Shown in pieces: positions 1-7,500 of a stretch of 16,450 nt of DNA. The DNA lies in NCBI GenBank assembly GCA_964440525.1, contig CAYTTC010000074.1:1-16450 (forward strand), written 5' to 3'. Below the pieces are notes generated by a model that was not told where the DNA came from, did not search any database, and worked only from the letters and a program-made list of their open reading frames with translations. Origin of the DNA: DASWJZ01 sp964440525 (GTDB lineage: Bacteria > Pseudomonadota > Alphaproteobacteria > Rhizobiales > Afifellaceae). Numbering within the stretch: the stretch's first letter is position 1; every line of letters starts with the position of its first letter. The translations under genes were made by a program, and so were the position numbers.

Positions 1-6
1 CGGGTG

Positions 7-423
7 CTATGGAGCAGTGGCGTTCCGCGGCCGCTGCTTGATGCCGGATGCCGCCGGCCCTTCCCCGTAATGGCGCCCAGTTCCGGTTACTGTGACAATG
101 CCGGTCAACGGATCCATCGGAAACTGAGGCGGCAGTTGCACGAGGACATGATCGGCGAATTCCTGGGTGCTCCGGTCGTTCGTCGGTTTGCCGGCAATGT
201 GCCAGCCCTCATAGTAGATGCCTCGCACCAGCATCGGAAGCTGGGCTCCAAGATGTACTGCGCTCTCCGGCGTCAACCGATCGCGCAGTGCGTGCAGCAC
301 GGCACGCAGCGCGCTGTAAGCGTGATGCTCGTCCGCGAAGTGAAGCTGTTTGGCGATCCCCTTTAGCCAGATATTCGTCTCCTGCACGGTGTGGTCGATA
401 GCGGGTACGTGTGCTGCGCTCAT
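7..423 (-). CDS. DUF2267 domain-containing protein
   Basis: A 138-residue protein of the DUF2267 family, small soluble helical proteins of unknown biochemical role that often sit beside universal stress protein genes. What is seen: an N-terminal helix (HTVQETNIWLKGIAKQL), an amphipathic middle (AYSALRAVLHALRDRLTPESAVHLGAQLP) followed by the family-typical LVRGIYYEGWHIAGKP stretch, and a degenerate second half (FADHVLVQLPPQFPMDP, then RHYGEG). The frame is open up to 492, but I chose the ATG at 423 because GGAGGA lies 7 bases before it and family homology begins there. The gene reads away from an FNR/FixK-like box at 520-533. There is no signal peptide or membrane segment. The family call is firm; the function is unknown. 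Oxygen or stress control is inferred from the box and the neighbours. Confidence 0.85.
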   Translation of the reverse strand: MSAAHVPAIDHTVQETNIWLKGIAKQLHFADEHHAYSALRAVLHALRDRLTPESAVHLGAQLPMLVRGIYYEGWHIAGKPTNDRSTQEFADHVLVQLPPQFPMDPLTGIVTVTGTGRHYGEGPAASGIKQRPRNATAP

Positions 424-519
424 GATACTTCCTCCATTGCATTGAATTGGGCACACCACGGCTTTCGTTGCGCTGGTAGCCGGGCGGGTCAATGCTATCG
501 AGTCTCGCCGACGCGCAGA

Positions 520-533
520 TTGAGATGCATCAA
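520..533. promoter_or_regulatory. FNR/FixK-like box upstream of the DUF2267 gene
   Basis: The sequence TTGAG-ATGC-ATCAA matches the FNR/FixK/Anr consensus TTGAT-N4-ATCAA at 9 of 10 half-site positions. It lies in non-coding DNA about 100 bases upstream of the DUF2267 start at 423, a distance that allows a class II site (centred near -41) with a leader of about 60 bases. Regulation by an FNR/CRP-family oxygen sensor cascade is inferred and has not been shown. Confidence 0.5.
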
Positions 534-755
534 ACCGGCTCTTTGCGCGGAGGCTAAGAGCAGATTGCAGGCGTCAACGTGTGGTTGGTGATGTGCGGCC
601 GCAGTTTGCAAAACGATCCAACGGCAACCGCATGGGCAAACTCGAGCTGCAAAGTGTAAAGGCTCGCGCCCTTGCTTCCGAGTTAGAGGTCGCCGGGGCG
701 CGTGCAGACGGTTTGGCGATGCTAACCGTCCTTTAGCAGCTTCCTATTCTCGGGG
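534..755. other. non-coding stretch, nothing recognised
   Basis: Together with 424-519 this makes a 332-base gap between the DUF2267 gene and the small membrane protein gene. Apart from the box at 520-533, the only structure seen is a short hairpin at 707-730 (GACGGTT/AACCGTC, 10-base loop), 26 bases beyond the stop of the small gene. It has no T-run on either strand, so it is not called a terminator. Short open frames here have no Shine-Dalgarno sequence and no family resemblance. Confidence 0.4.
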
Positions 756-914
756 CTAGCGTATGGAAGCGTAGGGCAAGGAAAGGATCAAAGCCGTCAC
801 CGCCGTGAGGACGAGGAAAGCCGTGATGCGCAGCGCCAGAGGCGCAGCGTTCGAGGCAGCAGAACCGATCTTCATTGTTTGAGCCGACACGCGGCTGGGC
901 TTTTGATGAGCCAT
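756..914 (-). CDS. small single-helix membrane protein, hypothetical
   Basis: A 52-residue protein of no family I recognise. Its first half is polar and basic (MAHQKPSRVSAQTMK); the second half has one hydrophobic helix of about 20 residues (LALRITAFLVLTAVTALILSL, near residues 27-46), then ends a few residues later. This predicts a small inner-membrane protein with a cytoplasmic, positively charged N-terminus. The frame is open to 938, but the ATG at 914 is preferred because GGAGGA lies about 8 bases upstream. Support is the good ribosome binding site plus a plausible topology; there is no homology evidence, and a chance ORF cannot be excluded. A weak FixK-like sequence lies about 130 bases upstream. 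Confidence 0.5.
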   Translation of the reverse strand: MAHQKPSRVSAQTMKIGSAASNAAPLALRITAFLVLTAVTALILSLPYASIR

Positions 915-1039
915 GGTTACATCCTCCAGACGTGCCAAGACCTTACGGAGCAGTGCGGCGACGGGAAAAGCTCGGAGATGTCCGTAAGTAGAATTGCGGA
1001 GGCTGGAAGTCCCATGGCGACGGCTAGGAGATCGACGTT

Positions 1040-1053
1040 TTGATCTGCCGCAA
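1040..1053. promoter_or_regulatory. weak FixK-like box upstream of the small membrane protein gene
   Basis: TTGA-TCTGCC-GCAA fits the looser Bradyrhizobium FixK2 form TTG(A/C)-N6-(T/G)CAA. It matches only 8 of 10 positions of the FNR half-site consensus. It lies about 130 bases before the start at 914. About one match of this looseness is expected by chance in a window this long, so it is only suggestive. Confidence 0.2.
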
Positions 1054-1089
1054 AGCGGTCCATCCGACTTCGGCAGAACAATAGCCTCT

Positions 1090-1108
1090 AGCAGGCTGTT
1101 GAAAAAGG
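1090..1108 (+). repeat. left terminal inverted repeat
   Basis: Nineteen bases, AGCAGGCTGTTGAAAAAGG, repeated without mismatch in inverse orientation at 1233-1251. Confidence 0.8.
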
Positions 1109-1232
1109 ATTTTGGGTGTGAGCGCGGCGCAATTTCGATCCTCCATTGATCGGCTCAGCGGAAAATTGATTCAATCGAGCGCAGGAATCGTCTTGTAATT
1201 TGTACGCTTGGATCGAGGAAGGTCGGTGTCCC

Positions 1233-1251
1233 CCTTTTTCAACAGCCTGCT
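1233..1251 (-). repeat. right terminal inverted repeat
   Basis: Exact reverse complement of 1090-1108. Outside the pair, the flanking bases CT and CC diverge, so the repeat boundary is sharp on the outer side. Confidence 0.8.
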
Positions 1252-1346
1252 GGTGCCGCTCTTAAGAGACATCCATTGACGAGCTGGCGCTTTGTTACGA
1301 AACCGCAGAGCCGCCGTTCTGGTTCTGGCACTGACTTGGGGATGAC

Positions 1347-1868
1347 ATGAAGCAGCATGACCTGCCTCCACCGGGAGCGCCCAGCAAGCGGCGCAGATTC
1401 GGCCGTGCGCAGGATGACCATGTCATCGACACCTACAAGCTTCGGAAAAAGCTTCCGGAGCCTACGCGCTGCCCCGACTGTGGTGCTATCTATCGCGAAG
1501 GTCGCTGGCAGTGGACGTCAATTCCGCCGGCCTTGGCCCACGAAGAACGGTGCACCGCGTGCCATCGGATCAAAGACAATTATCCCGCCGGTGTCGTCAC
1601 GATCGAGGGCTCTTTCGTAGACGGCCACAGAGCGGACATCCTGGGCCTCGCGCGAAACCTCGAGGCTACAGAAAAGAGCGAGCATCCAATGAATCGGATC
1701 TTGGCGATCGAGACGCCGCGCGACGATACGCTCATCATCAAGACAACGGACATCCACCTGCCGCGACGCATCGGCGAGGCGATGCGTCGAGCTTTCCATG
1801 GCGAGCTGCGGACGCACTACGACGAGGAAAATTACTTCGTTCGCGTCGAGTGGCGGCGGGATGCTTAG
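1347..1868 (+). CDS. BCAM0308 family protein (two CxxC motifs)
   Basis: A 173-residue protein matching the BCAM0308 family, named from a gene of the Burkholderia cenocepacia low-oxygen-activated locus. Seen: a basic N-terminus (SKRRRFGR), a CPDC motif (Cys42, Cys45) and a CTAC motif (Cys69, Cys72) that together could hold one zinc ion in a rubredoxin-like knuckle, then an alpha/beta C-terminal half (GVVTIEGSFV..., RILAIETPRDDTLIIKTTDIHLPRRIGEAMRRAFHGEL) that resembles a small RNA- or protein-binding fold. The biochemical role is not known. The ATG at 1347 is chosen because GGGGA lies 4 bases upstream. The gene stands alone, converges on the chimeric ORF ending at 1912 (43-base gap), and has the MITE-like element 95 bases upstream. 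Family assignment is from sequence pattern; zinc binding is inferred. Confidence 0.82.
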   Translation: MKQHDLPPPGAPSKRRRFGRAQDDHVIDTYKLRKKLPEPTRCPDCGAIYREGRWQWTSIPPALAHEERCTACHRIKDNYPAGVVTIEGSFVDGHRADILGLARNLEATEKSEHPMNRILAIETPRDDTLIIKTTDIHLPRRIGEAMRRAFHGELRTHYDEENYFVRVEWRRDA

Positions 1869-1911
1869 AGTGGTCCGGCTCGAGTGAGACAATCCTACGG
1901 CTTGAATCCAG

Positions 1912-2898
1912 CTATTCGTGGCGCAATACCTCGATCGGATCCAGTCGGGCGGCCCTTCTTGCGGGAAAGAACCCAAACACAAGGCCGATCAGCGCTGAGA
2001 AGCCGAGCGCGATTGCGATGATGTTCACGTTGATCAGGAACGGAACGCCGAGCCCGTTTGCAGCGACCCAGGCGAGAGCAAGGCCGAACGCGATCCCCGC
2101 CAGCCCCCCGAAGAGCGATGGCACTGCGGCCTCGACGAGGAACTGCGTCAGGACCTGGCGCTCAAGTGCGCCGATCGCCAGGCGGATGCCGATTTCGGAC
2201 GCCTGCGCCTTGCCCGATGACAAAAGTTCCCGCGCCCATCTCAAGGCCTCGAGGGCTTCGTGCCGCGGATCGGCGCAGGATACGACCGCCCTCTCCGGCG
2301 CTGTGGGTGCGGTCGCTACAATCTTGCCATGAAACCAATCCGTGTCGGCGAAAGGCGGCGCCTGCCACGTGACCTCCACGTGCCTGGAAAGGTCATTTAG
2401 AAGCGTGCGCCACACCGGCTCCACGACGTGCACTCCTTCGAGGCGCACCGGACCGAGGAGGATGGGCGCCTGGCGCACGCGCGCAAGGGCGGCATCGCGC
2501 AGTTCTCCGGGAAGCCGCGCGCCGCGCGGCAACTGCCGCCGCACGGGTTCTGCGATGCTAACGAGGTCCGCAACTCGTTTCGAGTCGGCGCTGGAATGTG
2601 CGCGAAGACCAAGATCGGCATGCCAGACCTTGCGAAGGGTCCCGGCAACCGCGCGCGTCATTCCAGGCAAACTCGGGACCGCCTCGATGTCTTGGAATTC
2701 GCCTTCGTCAAGCGCCGCGCGGATCGCCGGATCGAGCACGTCGCCTGTCGCAAGATGCGCAAAGCCGCCGGCGAGCCGCGCGGCCATCTGCGGCAAGGTC
2801 ATGATCTGAATGCCGTTCTCGCCGATGCGCGCTGCTGCTGCCCGGCGCATGCCGTAGGCAAGCGCTCCCTGGACCAACACGGTTCGCTTGACGATCAT
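1912..2898 (-). pseudogene. chimeric ORF: AddB-like nuclease/helicase N-terminus joined to MacB-type ABC permease C-terminus
   Basis: This 328-codon open frame is made of two unrelated parts. Residues 1-235 match the front of an AddB-like PD-(D/E)XK/helicase-type recombination protein (QIMTLPQMAARLAGGF, PILLGPVRLEG, and RAVVSCADPRHEALEALRWARELLSSGKA). Residues 236-328 match the end of a MacB/FtsX-type ABC permease: EIGIRLAIGALERQVLTQFLVEA, two membrane helices near 256-281 and 290-311, and the family-typical ending FPARRAARLDPIEVLRHE. The switch falls at SEIGI (DNA about 2185-2200), where both parents plausibly carry similar bases, so a microhomology deletion is likely. The ATG at 2898 has GGAG 6 bases upstream, so the ORF may be translated. 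It lacks the nuclease motif, the MacB ATPase and most of the permease, so neither parental activity is expected. It is typed as pseudogene on that ground; a mis-assembly is the alternative. Confidence 0.75.
2185..2200 (-). other. fusion junction between AddB-like and MacB-like coding sequence
   Basis: Upstream of this point on the minus strand the protein is soluble and AddB-like; downstream it follows the MacB permease motif R-E-I-G-I-R-x-A-I-G-A. The reading frame is kept exactly across the join. The short shared peptide SEIGI hides the precise breakpoint, which could lie anywhere in the stated interval. Confidence 0.65.
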
Positions 2899-3115
2899 TG
2901 CTCCGTCGCCCGTGTTTGCGGTCGAGTTTCCCGGCTTTTATGGCGAGCTCTGTCGACCTTGACGAATTCGCAGAAATCGCCGACGCGCTCGTATTGATGC
3001 GGCTACTGGCAGGCGCCGCTCTAGTGCTGGCAAAATCAACAACTACTTTGGGGCGTGCAGAGTGCGGGGTTCGTCCAGATTTGAGATTGGTTGTTATCGA
3101 ACGCGGATATAGGCC

Positions 3116-3517
3116 TTATCCAATCCAATCTGCATGCGTCGCCCAGTCATTCGGAAAAGGTTTCAGCAGATTCTCTAGCTGTATGTCTCTTCTCAGCGTT
3201 CCATCAAGGATCCTTTCGATAACCGTGGGCGACAAGAGCGTCAAACGCAGGACACGCCGGATGTAAGAGTGATTGATCTTTTCGGCCGCAGCCAGATCGC
3301 CGATAGAGGCGAATTCGCCTGATTCCAGCATCCGCTTCCACCTGTGGGCACGAGCGAGAGCCTTCAGGATCGCGTCGTTGGTTTTCATCCTGGCTGGCTT
3401 GGCTGCCGTCGAGCCGGTCGCGATCATCAGTTTCCGGCCGCCACGTTTGCGAACCTTGAGCGGAATGCGGACAACGATCATGTCGGGCTCATTGAAGACT
3501 TGCACGGAAACGCTCAC
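3116..3517 (-). CDS. KorB/ParB-type helix-turn-helix protein, recombinase-associated
   Basis: A 133-residue protein of the type that follows large serine recombinase genes in rhizobia. Residues 1-30 form a basic beta-rich start (DMIVVRIPLKVRKRGGRKLM). Residues 46-105 hold a helical region with a KorB/ParB-like helix-turn-helix: FASIGDLAAAEKINHSYIRRVLRLTLLSPTVIERILDG. The end has the familiar LLKPFPNDW. The start is a GTG at 3517 that shares four bases (GTGA) with the recombinase stop, which points to translational coupling in one transcript. The gene looks intact while its partner is truncated. DNA binding is inferred from the motif; the target is unknown. It could control the recombinase or act as a directionality partner. 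Confidence 0.7.
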   Translation of the reverse strand: MSVSVQVFNEPDMIVVRIPLKVRKRGGRKLMIATGSTAAKPARMKTNDAILKALARAHRWKRMLESGEFASIGDLAAAEKINHSYIRRVLRLTLLSPTVIERILDGTLRRDIQLENLLKPFPNDWATHADWIG

Positions 3518-4083
3518 GCCGCCTTCTTGGTCTCTCCCGAACCGGCGAGTTCCTCATAAAGGTGAGCGAAGCCATCGGCACGGAGCCGGATCTGCAGACT
3601 GTCGACCCCGACGTCGACCCGCTCGACGAGAAGCTGAACGATGCGGGCCTGTTCGGCTGGGAACAGTTCATCCCAGAGGCAGTCGAACTGGCCGAGCGCC
3701 TCTCTCACCTCCGATTCGGTGATCTGGGCGTCCGCTTGCCGCACTGCCCGCCAGATGGCCACTATGATCTCGGGCGAGCGCAGGAGAACCCGAAGCTGCT
3801 CCACTACGGCAGCCTCTACCTCGGCCGCCGATACCCGTCCGACCGGGCAAGCTCCCCGCCCCTCCTTCAGCACCGTTTGGCTGACATAGTAGCGGTACAG
3901 CCGTTGGCCGCGCCGAGTATGTGTCGGCGACATGGCAGCGCCGGTCGGTCCGAAGATCAGACCCTTCAGCAATGCCGGCGTCTGCGCCTGGGTTCGTCCT
4001 GTTCGGGCGCGTGAGGACTCCGCGAAGATCGCCTGGACTTTGTCCCACGTCGCTTTGGTGACGTTCGGCTCATGCTCTCTCAT
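3514..4083 (-). pseudogene. serine recombinase, C-terminal fragment
   Basis: This 189-codon frame encodes only the back half of a large serine recombinase. Seen: the recombinase-domain piece EHEPNVTKATWDKVQAIF, the zinc-ribbon region in the form usual for this rhizobial group (LLKGLIFGPTGAAMSPTHTRRGQRLYRYYVSQTVLKEGRGACPVGRVSAAEVEAAVVEQLR), and the coiled-coil tail ending in ELFPAEQARIVQLLVERVDVG. The N-terminal resolvase domain with the catalytic serine is missing: recombinase-like sequence begins abruptly near 4078, and the same frame meets a TAG about 30 bases further upstream. It therefore cannot catalyse strand exchange. A full family member would be about 500-550 residues. It is coupled by a GTGA overlap to the HTH gene. 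It is the remains of an integrated element. Confidence 0.82.
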
Positions 4084-4541
4084 ACCCGAAAATGTGGCGG
4101 GCGAGTCCCCGATCTGCTAGCTGGATTCTTGGTGCATTTGCGCCCGAATGCCGAAAGTCTCCGGAAAGTGCTAGTGGGGCACGGACTCAGGAACGTGGCC
4201 ATTGAACGATCCCCTGAGACGCCGACCGCAAGATCAAAGAGCGGCAAGGTTCGACAAGTCTGGGCTGAGCCGCCCCAGCCGAACATTCTGCAAATTGCGA
4301 CCATGGCGAAGAAGACCAGTCGCATTCCATCTCACGGGTCGGACACTACCAGCTTCGGGGATCGGGCCCCGGTTCGGTGTTTGATCAAGCGGCCATTTCC
4401 GCATCCGCAGCCGGAAACTGCGACCCGGCGCCCTCAAGGTCGATCCAGGCTTTGATCGGCAAGTGATCCGAAGCGATCCGAGCCAGCCGTGTCATGTACC
4501 TCGATGCCGTGCGCGAGGCCACAGCGAAACGACGAGGATTC
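4084..4541. other. 458-base gap with no recognised gene
   Basis: Between the broken recombinase and the cyclic glucan synthase stop there is no convincing coding sequence. Open frames exist on both strands (plus 4072-4455, minus 4080-4325) but show no Shine-Dalgarno sequence, no family motif and unusual composition. A TTGATCAA palindrome occurs near 4381. No T-run hairpin terminator was seen after the glucan synthase gene. The stretch is probably scar sequence from the mobile element that brought the recombinase, but its origin was not identified. Confidence 0.4.
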
Positions 4542-7500
4542 TTATGCCGAGACCGGCGCAGGCCGCGGTCTCAGGCGCACGTGAATGTGGCGCGTCGAAC
4601 CATCAGAGGGAAATACCACGTTTGCTTGCTCGGGTGGTAGGCCGTCCACGGTGACCTCGGCATCGCCGCTGCCGAGCCGATCGGGATCGTCCACGCGAAT
4701 TAGAAGGGTGCCGGCGGGACCTCTGACCTCCGCTTCGAAGGAACCCCAATCCTTCGGCAGGCAGGGATCGATCACAATGCAACCGCCTTGCATCCGCAGT
4801 CCCAGAATCCTCTCGACACCGAGCCGCCATGTCCAGGCGGCGGAGCCGGTGTACCAGGTCCAGCCACCCCGACCGACATGCGGTGGGACGCTACCGATGT
4901 CGGCAGCAATCACATATGGCTCGACGAGATAGCGCTCAGCATCCTCCCGGTTTGACGAATGGTGAATCGGGTTGATGATATCGAAGACGCGCCGAGCCTG
5001 ATCGCCGTCGCCGAGTTCGGCAAACGCCCAGCCGAGCCACGCCGCGGCATGGGTGTATTGACCGCCGTTCTCGCGAATTCCCGGTGGATAGGCCTTGATG
5101 TATCCCGGATCGCGTGGTGTCTGATCGAATGGCGGCCAGAGGAGTCGGATCAGCCCGTCTTCGTCGCGAATCAATTCTCGCGTCGCAGACGTGAGTGCCA
5201 TCTGCACCCGTTCCGGCTTGTCCGTGCGCGCCAGAACCGCCCAGGATTGAGCGATCGAATCGATCCGGCATTCGTCGTTGCTGGCTGAACCCCACGGGCG
5301 CCCGTCGTCATCGTAGGCGCGCAGATACCACCCGCCATCCCATGTCGTCTCGTCGACGGCATTTCGAAGCTCGCGAGCACGCAATGTCCAGCGCTCGGTA
5401 AGTTCATTGCGATCCAACCGGCTGCACAGGTTGGCAAAGCCCTCCATTGTGACGATCGCAAACCAGGCAAGCCATGCACTCTCGCCGCGGCCATTGCGGC
5501 CGACGCGGTTCATTCCGTCATTCCAATCTCCTGAACCGATCAGCGGAAGGCCGTGCATGCCCCGGGTTACGCCGTGTTCCAGGGCACGCTCGCAATGTTC
5601 GAGAAGCGAGCGACGATCCGGTGTCACATCAAAGCGCGCATAGCGGTTCTGTTCCTCGTGTGACAGCGGAGGCGCATGCAGGAATGCTATTTCCTCGCGC
5701 AGGATCGATTCATCGCCTGTCGCCTCGATGTAACGGACCGTGGCGTAGACAAGCCACATGAGATCGTCGGAACAGCGGGTGCGCACGCCCCGGTCATTGG
5801 GGGGATGCCACCAGTGGAGAACGTCGCCTTCCTCGAACTGCCGCGCGGCGCACGCCAGAATATGCGCACGGGTTCTCGCCGGATCAGACCAAAGAATTGC
5901 TAAAACGTCCTGCAGTTGATCGCGGAAGCCAACGGCGCCGCCGGCCTGGTAGAAACCCGCCCGCGCCAGGATGCGCGACGCCATCGTCTGGTAAGGGAGC
6001 CAGCGATTGGTCATCAGGTCGAAGGCTGGGTCGGGTGTGTGCACCCGGACCGCGCCAAGCTGCTTATCCCAATGCTCGTTTAGCTCTTTGAATGTATGCT
6101 CGACCCGGTCAGGCTGCTGCCAACGACGCACGAGCTCTTCCGCGTGTGCGCGATCGCGTCCTTGGCCAAGGACGAACACCACCTCTGCAGTGTCCTGTGG
6201 GCCGATGTCGAGGTGCACCTGGAACGCCGCGCAAGCGTCCGCTCCCGGCCGGATCCCGCGGCCTAGCCCCCATCTCCGCAACGCGGCCGGTTCGCGCAGG
6301 TCGCCTTCAAACCCGATGAACTCTTGCCGATCTGTCGTGAAATCGTGGGGCGGAAGGTTCGATGTGAGAAACGCCACCCGTTCGGCGAAATCCGGGTTCC
6401 AGGGGTTGCGCGCCAGCAGTGCGCGCCAATCTGCTTCGAATTCGCACACGACGAACGGTTTCGAAATGCTCCGCAGCGCGCCGAGCAGCCATTCGGCGTA
6501 GTAGGTGGCGGTAATGCGTCGGGCATGCGGCAGCATATTGCGAAGCTGCAGCCGCAGGACTTTGACCGGATCGTCAGGTGGGACGAAGACCAGCAGTTCC
6601 TGCTCCAAGCCATGGGAACGACTGTGCCACGTCGTGTAACCGGCGCCGTGACGGATCTGACATGCAGCGTCGGCTCCGACAGGTTGCGGCGTCGGCGTCC
6701 AGAACTCGGCGCTCTCTTCGTCGCGCAAGTAAAGCCCTTCACCTGGCGGATCGGCGATCGGATCGTTCGTCCACGGGGTGAGCCTGTTCTCGCCGCTGTT
6801 CACAGCCCAGGTGAATCCGCCTCCGGCTTCGGTGACGATGCAGCCGAACGCGTCGTTGGCGAGGACGTTGGACCAGGGAGACGGTGTGCTCATTCCTGGT
6901 TCAAGATGGATTACGTACTCCCTGCCATCCCCGGAGAAGCCGCCAAAGCCGTTGTCGAATTGCAGGTCCGTCGGTCGCGGAAGCAATGACGTCGCCTCGT
7001 TCTGCAAAGTCGCACCGGTAGGTTCGAAGCGCGGCAGCGCACGCTGGGGCTCTGCAATGCCGGCCAGCTGCAAGGCAAGTGGTCCTCGCGCCTCATCAAG
7101 GACCACCCGCGCGACCGCTTGAAGAAGACGCGCTTCGTTCTCGCCGATCTGATCGGCGAATAGAAGATGAATGCCACCCTTGCGCCCTAGCAGGGCTTGA
7201 GCATTGGCATCCTGGAGCAAGGTGGCAATTCGATCGCGCATGGGCTCTTCGTAGCTCGACGCGCCGGTGCGCAGCACGACGAGATCGACGTAGATCCCGC
7301 GTCGGCGCCAATACAGATGGGCACGGATCAAAAGCCGGAGAAGCTGCGTCTCTCTTGGGTTCCCGACGCGAACCAGGAGCATGGGGTAGTCACCCGACAG
7401 CCCAAGTCCCCACAACCGTGGTTGACCAAGCCTATTTTCGGCGATGATCGCTGGATCTGCGCGAAGCGCCGGGTGCGGATAGAGCAACAATGAAGCGAGC

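Larger units (their letters stand above)
1090..1251. mobile_element. MITE-like element or internally deleted IS with 19-bp inverted repeats
   Basis: A 162-base segment is bounded by a perfect 19-base inverted repeat: AGCAGGCTGTTGAAAAAGG at 1090-1108 and its reverse complement at 1233-1251. The ends have the look of a DD(E/D) insertion-sequence terminus (a CAGGCTGTTGAAAAA-type end is common in IS elements), but I cannot name the family with confidence. The interior (124 bases) holds no transposase gene and is not itself palindromic. A non-autonomous MITE, or an IS reduced to its tips, are both possible. No clear target-site duplication was found. It sits 95 bases upstream of the BCAM0308-family gene and could carry or disrupt its promoter. 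Confidence 0.65.

Noticed and set aside
707..730. Hairpin GACGGTT-loop-AACCGTC downstream of the small membrane protein gene
   Set aside because: The stem is only 7 pairs, the loop is 10 bases and there is no T-run on either strand, so it does not qualify as an intrinsic terminator.
942..988. Inverted repeat CTTACGGA / TCCGTAAG with 31-base spacer in the leader of the small membrane protein gene
   Set aside because: An 8-base repeat with loose spacing is expected several times by chance in a window of this size, and no matching regulator motif is known to me.
1511..2332. 273-codon plus-strand open frame across the BCAM0308 gene and the chimera
   Set aside because: It overlaps two better supported frames, is rich in Arg/Ser/Pro as shadow frames are, and has no family resemblance.
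2428..2997. 189-codon plus-strand open frame opposite the AddB-like segment
   Set aside because: The opposite strand has clear family motifs and a ribosome site; this frame has neither.
4072..4455. 127-codon plus-strand open frame in the unassigned gap
   Set aside because: No ribosome site, no recognisable motif, and its start overlaps the recombinase fragment; not enough to call a gene.
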